5,922 nt of DNA from the NCBI GenBank assembly GCA_028683685.1, contig JAQUHH010000159.1, forward strand, positions 1 to 5,922. Direction: 5' to 3'. Positions 1 to 5,922 of this stretch are shown in pieces (the stretch's first letter is position 1; each line of letters starts with the position of its first letter). Position numbers and translations under genes: made by a program. Origin of the DNA: Bacteroidales bacterium. GTDB taxonomy: Bacteria > Bacteroidota > Bacteroidia > Bacteroidales > WCHB1-69. The notes under the pieces are model-generated. The model was not told where the DNA came from, ran no database searches, and saw only the letters and a program-made list of their open reading frames with translations.

Positions 1-1764
1 AATTCAGGAACTGTAATTTATGTAGATGCAAATACCATTAAGATAAAAAGTAACAGAACTGAAAAAGAATCCTTAATCAGTTTTGATGATGAAGTGATCA
101 CATATGAACTAATTAAATTCTGCCGTACCAACCAAAGTACATGTATTAACCTCCGTCCTATTGTTCGTAAAGGTGATAAAGTCACAAAAGGACAAGTATT
201 GTGCGAAGGATATGCTACTGAAAAAGGCGAATTGGCATTGGGACGTAATCTCATGGTTGCTTTCATGCCATGGAAAGGATACAACTTTGAAGATGCAATT
301 GTAATCTCTGAGAAAATCGTAAAAGAAGATATTTTCACTTCTATATATATTGAAGAATTCACTCTTGAAGTTCGAGATACCAAACGTGGTATTGAAGAAC
401 TCACCAATGATATTCCAAACGTCAGTGCCGAAGCAACCAAAGACTTGGATGAAAATGGCTTAATTCGTATTGGTGCAGAAGTAAATGAAGGCGATATTTT
501 GATTGGGAAAATTACCCCCAAAGGAGAATCCTACCCTACTCCTGAAGAAAAACTACTTAGAGCCATCTTTGGCGACAAAGCAGGGGACGTTAAAGATGCT
601 TCATTAAAAGCACATCCATCGATGAGAGGTGTTGTTATCGACAAAAAACTCTTCTCTAGAAATCTGAAAGAGAAAAAAACAAAAGGGAAAAATCAAGATA
701 TTACAAAAGAAATTGAAACAAGATTCAATAAAGAGTTTATTGCTTTGAAAGAATCCTTGGTGAAAAAATTGTATGTTTTACTTGAAAATAAAACTTCGGG
801 GGGTATCAACTCAATCTTCAAAGAAATAATTGTACCCAAAGGAACCAAATTTACTCAAAAAATACTTTCAACTATTGACTTTAGCGTCATTAGTCCTCTT
901 CATTGGACAAATGATGACGAAAGCAATGACTTAGTATACCGTTTATTGAACAATTACAATGTAAAAAACCGAGAAATTCAAGGTCGCTTACAACGTGAAA
1001 AATTCGTGACTTCCATTGGAGACGAACTTCCAAACGGAATTGTTCAAATGGCAAAAGTATATGTTGCACAAAAAAGAAAACTCAAAATTGGTGATAAAAT
1101 GGCCGGACGTCATGGTAACAAAGGTATTGTTGCTAAAATTGTTCGGGAAGAAGACATGCCATTTTTGGAAGACGGAACTCCAGTCGACATCGTATTAAAC
1201 CCTCTGGGAGTACCTTCGCGTATGAACTTGGGACAAATTTACGAAACGATTTTAGGATGGGCTGGCAAACGTTTAGGCATGAAATTTTCTACACCTATTT
1301 TTGATGGTGCCAACAACGATGAGATTAATGAACTTATGAAAAAAGCGAATGTACCACTGAATGGTAATACTACGCTTTACGACGGTGGAACTGGAGAAAA
1401 ATTTGATCAAGATATTACTGTAGGATACATATATATGCTAAAACTTCATCACATGGTTGATGACAAAATGCACGCCCGTTCAATTGGACCTTATTCTCTT
1501 ATAACGCAACAACCATTGGGCGGTAAAGCTCAATTTGGAGGTCAACGTTTTGGAGAAATGGAGGTATGGGCACTCGAAGCATTTGGAGCTGCAAATATCC
1601 TTCAGGAAATACTGACCGTAAAATCAGACGATGTAATTGGAAGAGCCAAAGCGTATGAAGCCATTGTTAAGGGCGACAATATGCCAATCCCGGGCATTCC
1701 GGAATCATTCAATGTACTCGTTCATGAACTTAAAGGTTTGTGTTTGAATGTTACTTTTGATTAA
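1..1764 (+). CDS. rpoB: RNA polymerase subunit beta, C-terminal part (5' end outside window)
   Basis: Beta subunit of the core RNA polymerase, which with beta' forms the active-site cleft that makes RNA from NTPs. The frame is open from base 1 to TAA at 1762-1764, giving 587 residues. The window begins near E. coli residue 717, so roughly the first half of the usual ~1270-residue protein is missing, including the main rifampicin cluster. A GTG at 94 is an internal valine, since homology continues upstream of it. Visible motifs are FMPWKGYNFED (acidic pair at 289-294, matching E. coli E813/D814), TPEEKLLRAIFGDKA, the active-site lysines in VAQKRK (codon 1072, like K1065) and GDKMAGRHGNKG (codon 1096, like K1073), LNPLGVPSRMN, and VDDKMHARS with the histidine at 1471 (like H1237). 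The end, QQPLGGKAQFGGQRFGEMEV to ESFNVLVHELKGL, is the beta C-terminal clamp region that packs on beta'. A lysine-rich segment of ~140 residues (about 640-1050) is poorly conserved and corresponds to a lineage-variable insertion region. Identity is certain from these motifs. Confidence 0.98.
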   Translation, partial: NSGTVIYVDANTIKIKSNRTEKESLISFDDEVITYELIKFCRTNQSTCINLRPIVRKGDKVTKGQVLCEGYATEKGELALGRNLMVAFMPWKGYNFEDAIVISEKIVKEDIFTSIYIEEFTLEVRDTKRGIEELTNDIPNVSAEATKDLDENGLIRIGAEVNEGDILIGKITPKGESYPTPEEKLLRAIFGDKAGDVKDASLKAHPSMRGVVIDKKLFSRNLKEKKTKGKNQDITKEIETRFNKEFIALKESLVKKLYVLLENKTSGGINSIFKEIIVPKGTKFTQKILSTIDFSVISPLHWTNDDESNDLVYRLLNNYNVKNREIQGRLQREKFVTSIGDELPNGIVQMAKVYVAQKRKLKIGDKMAGRHGNKGIVAKIVREEDMPFLEDGTPVDIVLNPLGVPSRMNLGQIYETILGWAGKRLGMKFSTPIFDGANNDEINELMKKANVPLNGNTTLYDGGTGEKFDQDITVGYIYMLKLHHMVDDKMHARSIGPYSLITQQPLGGKAQFGGQRFGEMEVWALEAFGAANILQEILTVKSDDVIGRAKAYEAIVKGDNMPIPGIPESFNVLVHELKGLCLNVTFD

Positions 1765-1768
1765 TAAT

Positions 1769-1807
1769 TAAAAAGATGTTGCTTGAAAAAGGAGCAACAT
1801 CTTTTTA
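1769..1807 (+). terminator. Terminator-like hairpin between rpoB and rpoC
   Basis: The arms at 1769-1783 and 1793-1807 are perfect reverse complements (15 bp, core AGATGTTGCT/AGCAACATCT) around a 9-base loop. The left arm carries five A and the right arm five T, so the RNA would form a stem followed by a U run, the shape of an intrinsic terminator; the opposite strand would show the same shape. It starts 4 bases after the rpoB stop codon. Only four of the stem pairs are G:C and the T run is part of the stem, so full termination is not assured. rpoB and rpoC are normally cotranscribed, so this may instead be a partial terminator, an RNA-processing site or a transcript-stabilising hairpin. The structure is seen directly; its function is inferred. 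Confidence 0.75.
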
Positions 1808-1844
1808 TATAGAATTTAGTATTGATTTTCAATAATTACAACAT
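1808..1844 (+). promoter_or_regulatory. A/T-rich rpoC leader without Shine-Dalgarno
   Basis: This 37-base stretch between the hairpin and the rpoC ATG is strongly A/T-rich and contains no GGAG- or AGGA-like sequence at ribosome-binding distance. That is normal in Bacteroidota, where translation initiation commonly relies on A-rich, unstructured leaders rather than anti-Shine-Dalgarno pairing. A TAA at 1833-1835, in the rpoC frame and four codons before the ATG, rules out any longer N-terminus and fixes the start at 1845. I see no convincing Bacteroidota promoter (TTG at -33 with TAnnTTTG at -7) here, so rpoC is probably expressed by readthrough from rpoB. Confidence 0.45.
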
Positions 1845-4800
1845 ATGGCTTTCAGAAAAGACCAACAAATAAAAAAAGAGTTTTCGCAAATTACAATCAG
1901 CTTAGCTGCTCCTGAATCAATATTAGAGCAATCGCGTGGTGAAGTTGTAAAACCGGAAACAATCAATTATCGCACTTACAAACCAGAAAGTAATGGGTTG
2001 TTTTGCGAACGTATTTTCGGACCGGTAAAAGACTGGGAATGTCATTGTGGAAAATACAAACGCATCCGTTACAAAGGTATTATTTGTGACCGTTGTGGAG
2101 TAGAAGTTACAGAACGCAAAGTACGTCGCGAACGTATGGGACACATTCATTTGGTAGTTCCAGTAGCACACATTTGGTTTTTCAAATCTCTACCTAACAA
2201 AATTGGAGCCCTCCTTGGCTTAAACTCTAAAGCAATTGACTCTTTGGTATATTACGAAAAATATGTCGTAATCCAAGCCGGAGCTGCAACTGCTGAGGGA
2301 ATTGCTAAAATGGACTTACTCACGGAGGAAGAATACTTCGAAATTCTTGATAAACTTCCCAAAGCAAATCACATGTTAGATGATTTAGATTCTGAAAAAT
2401 TTATTGCTAAAATGGGAGCTGAAGCGATTCAAATCCTTCTTGCCAATATTGATTTGGATAAAGAATCATTTGAACTAAGAGATAGAGCAAACAATGAAAC
2501 TTCACAACAAAGAAAAGCAGATATTTTAAAACGCTTGCATGTTTTTGAATCATTTAGAGATGCCAACAAGCACATGAAAAATCGTCCAGAATGGATGATT
2601 GTAAACATTGTTCCTGTTATTCCTCCAGAATTGCGTCCTTTGGTTCCTCTGGATGGAGGTCGTTTTGCCACATCTGACTTAAATGATTTATATAGACGCG
2701 TTATTATTCGCAACAATCGTCTCAAAAGATTAATCGAAATCAAAGCTCCTGATGTAATTATGCGAAATGAAAAACGCATGTTACAAGAAGCTGTAGATTC
2801 ACTTTTTGATAATTCAAGAAAAGCCAGTTCTGTGAAGACTGAATCAAACCGTCCATTAAAATCTCTTTCAGATAGTTTGAAAGGGAAACAAGGTCGATTC
2901 CGTCAAAACTTACTTGGTAAACGTGTTGACTATTCAGGTCGTTCGGTTATTGTAGTGGGACCAGAACTTAAATTAAACGAATGTGGTATTCCAAAAGAGA
3001 TGGCTTCCGAGCTATTTAAACCATTTATCATTCGTAAATTATTAGAAAGAGGAATTGTAAAAACAGTAAAATCTGCCAAAAAAATTGTCGACAGAAAAGA
3101 TCCCGTCGTATGGGATATTTTGGAAAACATTTTAAAAGGACATCCTATTTTACTAAACCGTGCTCCTACCCTTCACCGTTTGGGTATTCAAGCATTTCAA
3201 CCTCGATTGGTAGAGGGAAAAGCAATTCGCTTACACCCACTAACTTGTACTGCTTTTAATGCCGACTTTGATGGTGACCAAATGGCTGTTCACGTTCCAC
3301 TTGGAAATGCGGCTATTTTAGAAGCTCAAATGCTTATGTTGGCATCTCACAATATTTTAAATCCGGCCAACGGAGCTCCTGTAACAGTTCCTTCGCAAGA
3401 CATGGTTCTTGGTTTGTATTACATTACCAAAGAATTGAGAAGTTCGGGCGATTTAATTGTAAAAGGGGAAGGAATGAAATTCTATTCTCCCGAAGAAGTT
3501 ATTATAGCTTACAACGAAAAACAAGCAGATTTACACGCTCCTATCTTCTGTAAAGTAGACGTAAAAGGCGATGGAAATATTGAAATGGTAGAGACCACTG
3601 TTGGACGTATTATTTTAAACCAATATGTTCCTTCAAGTGCTGGTTTTATCAATGAACTATTAACAAAAAAATCGCTTCGTGATATTATCACCAAAATTTT
3701 GATAAATTCTGGCACTGCTCCTACCGCAAAATTCTTGGATGATATTAAAGAACTTGGATTTACAATGGCATTTAAAGGAGGTTTATCCTTTAATTTAAGT
3801 CATATTGAAGTTCCTGAAGAAAAAGCTATTTTAGTTGGAGAAGCAAATACAGAAGTAGATGAAGTAGTGAACAACTACAACATGGGATTTATTACAAACA
3901 ACGAAAGATACAACCAAATCATCGACATATGGACGCATACCAATGCTAAATTAAGTCGAATTTTGCTAGAAAAAATATCAAAAGACCAAAATGGTTTCAA
4001 CCCTGTATACATGATGCTTGATTCCGGTGCTCGTGGATCGAAAGAACAGATTCGTCAGTTATCGGGAATGAGAGGTTTGATGGCAAAACCAATGAAAGCA
4101 GGTGCCAGTGGAGGTGAAATTATTGAAAATCCAATTTTATCCAACTTTAAAGAAGGATTATCCGTATTGGAATACTTTATTTCTACTCACGGTGCTCGTA
4201 AAGGTTTGGCCGATACGGCTTTGAAAACTGCCGATGCAGGTTACTTAACGCGTCGTTTGGTAGATGTGGCACAAGATGTTATCGTAAATGAAGAAGACTG
4301 TGGTACATTGCGTGGTTTGGTGGTCACTTCGTTGAAGAAAAACGAAGAAGAAGTTGAATCATTGTATGACCGAATTCTTGGTAGAGTTGCTTTGCATGAT
4401 GTTTATCATCCATTAACCGGCGAAATTATTGCAGAAGATGGCGAAGAATTAACGGAAGAAATCTGTCAAGCTATTCAAGATTCTCCAATCGAAGAAGTTG
4501 AAATTCGCTCGGTATTAACTTGTGAATCAAAAATGGGTGTATGTGCAAAATGCTACGGACGTAACTTAGCCACCAGCAAGATGGTGCAAAAAGGGGAAGC
4601 CGTGGGTGTCATTGCTGCACAATCTATTGGAGAACCTGGAACACAGTTAACGCTTCGTACCTTCCACGTTGGGGGGGTTGCCAGCAATGTTAGTGTTCAA
4701 GCAGCAATTGATGCAAAATATGCGGGTATCCTACAAATAGACGAACTTCGTTCTGTTCCTTATAAAGACAAAGCAGGCAAAGAATATAATATTGTAATTG

Positions 4801-5922
4801 GGCGTTCTGCGGAAATGCGAATTATCGACCCCAATACTCAAATATCTTTGGCCTCCTCGAACATCCCTTATGGAGCTCACTTGTACTCAGAAAATGGAAG
4901 TATGGTGACCAAAGGTCAACGCATTGCTGACTGGGATCCATTTAATGCGGTTATTGTTTCTGATTTTACAGGTAAAGCAAAATTCGAAGACGTCATTGAA
5001 GGGGTAACTTATCGACTAGAAACCGACGAACAAACAGGATATAATGATAAAGTTATCATTGAAAGCCGTCAAAAAACGAAGAATCCATCGATAAAAATCA
5101 TGTCTTCGGGTGATGAAGAGATAAAAACATATGATATTCCTGTAAATGCACACATCATTATTCAAAATGGTGACATGATTAAATCAGGTGATATCCTTGT
5201 GAAAATTCCAAGAACTTTTGGCAAATCTGGTGACATCACTGGAGGTCTACCTCGTGTTACGGAATTATTCGAAGCAAGAAATCCTTCTGATCCATCAGTT
5301 GTTGCGGAAATAGATGGTATTGTATCCTTCAGCAAAAAATTAAAAAGAGGAAACCGTGAAATTATTATCACCTCAAAAACAGGGGAAGAGAAAAAATATT
5401 TGGTTTCTACTTCCAAACAAATTTTAGCTCAAGAAAATGACTTTGTGAAAGCAGGCACAGCCCTTTCTGAAGGCTCTACGGCTCCAATTGATATTTTATC
5501 CATTAAAGGACCGATGAAAGTACAGGAATATATTGTGAATGAAGTTCAAGAAGTATATCGACTACAAGGAGTAAAAATTAATGACAAGCACTTTGAAGTT
5601 ATTGTACGCCAAATGATGCGTAAAGTTCAAATTGAAGATCCAGGTGATACTCGATTCTTAGAAAATGAGCTTATCAATAGAATTGATTTCCGTGAAGAAA
5701 ATGATATGATTTTTGACAAAAAAGTCGTTGTTGAAGCCGGAGATTCAGAAAATTACATTAAAGGTCAAATCATCAGTGTTCGTAAATTACGCGATGAAAA
5801 TTCATTGCTAAAACGTCAGGACAAAAACTTAATTGAAGCCAGAGACGCACGTCCAGCTACGGGTCGTCAGATTCTGCAAGGAATTACTCGTGCCTCTTTA
5901 CAAACACGTAGTTTTATTTCTG
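1845..5922 (+). CDS. rpoC: RNA polymerase subunit beta' (3' end outside window)
   Basis: Catalytic beta' subunit of core RNA polymerase. The ATG at 1845 is fixed by an in-frame TAA four codons upstream and by the Bacteroidota-type start MAFRKDQQIKKEFS. The frame stays open for 1359 codons to the window edge; family length (~1430) suggests about 70 residues are missing. Domains in order: N-terminal zinc ribbon C66/C68/C81/C84; clamp coiled coil that binds sigma (~278-323); rudder and switch region (~335-368, LKGKQGRFRQNLLGKRVDYS); NRAPTLHR (438-445, R439 like E. coli R425); the Mg-binding NADFDGD with D474, D476 and D478; SGARGS of the F-loop region (from 727); a short glycine-rich insertion (~750-758); bridge helix (~768-806, GARKGLADTALKTADAGYL); second zinc site C819/C893/C900/C903; trigger loop first half with L937, R938 and H941 (E. 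coli M932/R933/H936); an SI3-type insertion (~948-1127); trigger loop second half TGGLPR (1132-1137); then YIVNEVQEVYRLQGVKINDKH and GITRASLQTRSFIS, where the window cuts it. All metal-binding and catalytic residues are intact and no frameshift is seen. It follows rpoB by 80 bases. Confidence 0.98.
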   Translation, partial: MAFRKDQQIKKEFSQITISLAAPESILEQSRGEVVKPETINYRTYKPESNGLFCERIFGPVKDWECHCGKYKRIRYKGIICDRCGVEVTERKVRRERMGHIHLVVPVAHIWFFKSLPNKIGALLGLNSKAIDSLVYYEKYVVIQAGAATAEGIAKMDLLTEEEYFEILDKLPKANHMLDDLDSEKFIAKMGAEAIQILLANIDLDKESFELRDRANNETSQQRKADILKRLHVFESFRDANKHMKNRPEWMIVNIVPVIPPELRPLVPLDGGRFATSDLNDLYRRVIIRNNRLKRLIEIKAPDVIMRNEKRMLQEAVDSLFDNSRKASSVKTESNRPLKSLSDSLKGKQGRFRQNLLGKRVDYSGRSVIVVGPELKLNECGIPKEMASELFKPFIIRKLLERGIVKTVKSAKKIVDRKDPVVWDILENILKGHPILLNRAPTLHRLGIQAFQPRLVEGKAIRLHPLTCTAFNADFDGDQMAVHVPLGNAAILEAQMLMLASHNILNPANGAPVTVPSQDMVLGLYYITKELRSSGDLIVKGEGMKFYSPEEVIIAYNEKQADLHAPIFCKVDVKGDGNIEMVETTVGRIILNQYVPSSAGFINELLTKKSLRDIITKILINSGTAPTAKFLDDIKELGFTMAFKGGLSFNLSHIEVPEEKAILVGEANTEVDEVVNNYNMGFITNNERYNQIIDIWTHTNAKLSRILLEKISKDQNGFNPVYMMLDSGARGSKEQIRQLSGMRGLMAKPMKAGASGGEIIENPILSNFKEGLSVLEYFISTHGARKGLADTALKTADAGYLTRRLVDVAQDVIVNEEDCGTLRGLVVTSLKKNEEEVESLYDRILGRVALHDVYHPLTGEIIAEDGEELTEEICQAIQDSPIEEVEIRSVLTCESKMGVCAKCYGRNLATSKMVQKGEAVGVIAAQSIGEPGTQLTLRTFHVGGVASNVSVQAAIDAKYAGILQIDELRSVPYKDKAGKEYNIVIGRSAEMRIIDPNTQISLASSNIPYGAHLYSENGSMVTKGQRIADWDPFNAVIVSDFTGKAKFEDVIEGVTYRLETDEQTGYNDKVIIESRQKTKNPSIKIMSSGDEEIKTYDIPVNAHIIIQNGDMIKSGDILVKIPRTFGKSGDITGGLPRVTELFEARNPSDPSVVAEIDGIVSFSKKLKRGNREIIITSKTGEEKKYLVSTSKQILAQENDFVKAGTALSEGSTAPIDILSIKGPMKVQEYIVNEVQEVYRLQGVKINDKHFEVIVRQMMRKVQIEDPGDTRFLENELINRIDFREENDMIFDKKVVVEAGDSENYIKGQIISVRKLRDENSLLKRQDKNLIEARDARPATGRQILQGITRASLQTRSFIS

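Noticed and set aside
1..5. Window begins with AATTC, the remnant of an EcoRI cut, as if it were a clone end
   Set aside because: Intact GAATTC sites remain at 355-360 and 4372-4377, so a complete EcoRI fragment is excluded; the match is probably coincidence.
18..521. Minus-strand open frame of 167 codons
   Set aside because: It lies wholly antisense to conserved rpoB codons, has no recognisable motif and its protein looks like a low-complexity reverse reading of the coding strand.
1016..1198. Plus-strand open frame of 60 codons inside rpoB
   Set aside because: It overlaps the highly conserved GDKMAGRHGNKG region in another frame and shows no features of a real protein.
1779..1820. Possible Bacteroidota-type promoter for rpoC (TTG at 1783-1785 with TAGAATTT at 1810-1817)
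   Set aside because: The downstream element matches TAnnTTTG poorly, and the TTG lies within the hairpin, so this is no better than chance in A/T-rich DNA.
1923..3715. Four minus-strand open frames (1923-2171, 2429-2779, 2930-3130, 3509-3715)
   Set aside because: All are antisense to rpoC, whose own frame is conserved and unbroken throughout; none has a recognisable product or promoter.
5162..5416. Minus-strand open frame of 84 codons
   Set aside because: It is antisense to the conserved second half of the rpoC trigger loop and has no independent support.
1..5922. Search for a novel system such as defence, mobile or toxin-antitoxin genes
   Set aside because: All but 80 bases are accounted for by rpoB and rpoC with intact motifs, and the spacer holds only a hairpin and a leader.

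Overview
The window holds two housekeeping genes, both read left to right: the 3' part of rpoB and nearly all of rpoC. They encode the two large catalytic subunits (beta and beta') of bacterial RNA polymerase. The DNA is A/T-rich. The protein sequences look like Bacteroidota, most likely class Flavobacteriia. Pointers to this are the MAFRK start of beta', its KTESNRPLKSLSDSLKGK segment, the glycine-rich insertion just before the bridge helix, the RSIGPYSLITQQPLGG stretch of beta, and the lack of a Shine-Dalgarno sequence before rpoC. This placement comes from remembered family sequences, not a search.

Layout: bases 1-1764 are the last 587 codons of rpoB, whose start lies upstream of the window. 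Bases 1765-1844 are an 80-base gap. It contains a perfect 15-bp inverted repeat with a 9-base loop and a T run, which looks like an intrinsic terminator or a transcript-processing hairpin, followed by an A/T-rich leader. Bases 1845-5922 are rpoC, open in a single frame for 1359 codons and cut by the window's right edge about 70 codons before its expected end. No stretch longer than 300 bases lacks a gene.

The products act together. Beta supplies the NTP- and RNA-contacting lysines and the histidine near the active site. Beta' supplies the Mg-binding aspartates, bridge helix, trigger loop and clamp. All expected catalytic and zinc-binding residues in the visible parts are present, so both genes appear functional. 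The classical rifampicin-resistance cluster of rpoB lies upstream of the window and cannot be assessed.

I found no mobile element, CRISPR array, RNA gene or previously undescribed system. The most notable feature is the terminator-like hairpin between two genes whose products are needed in equal amounts.
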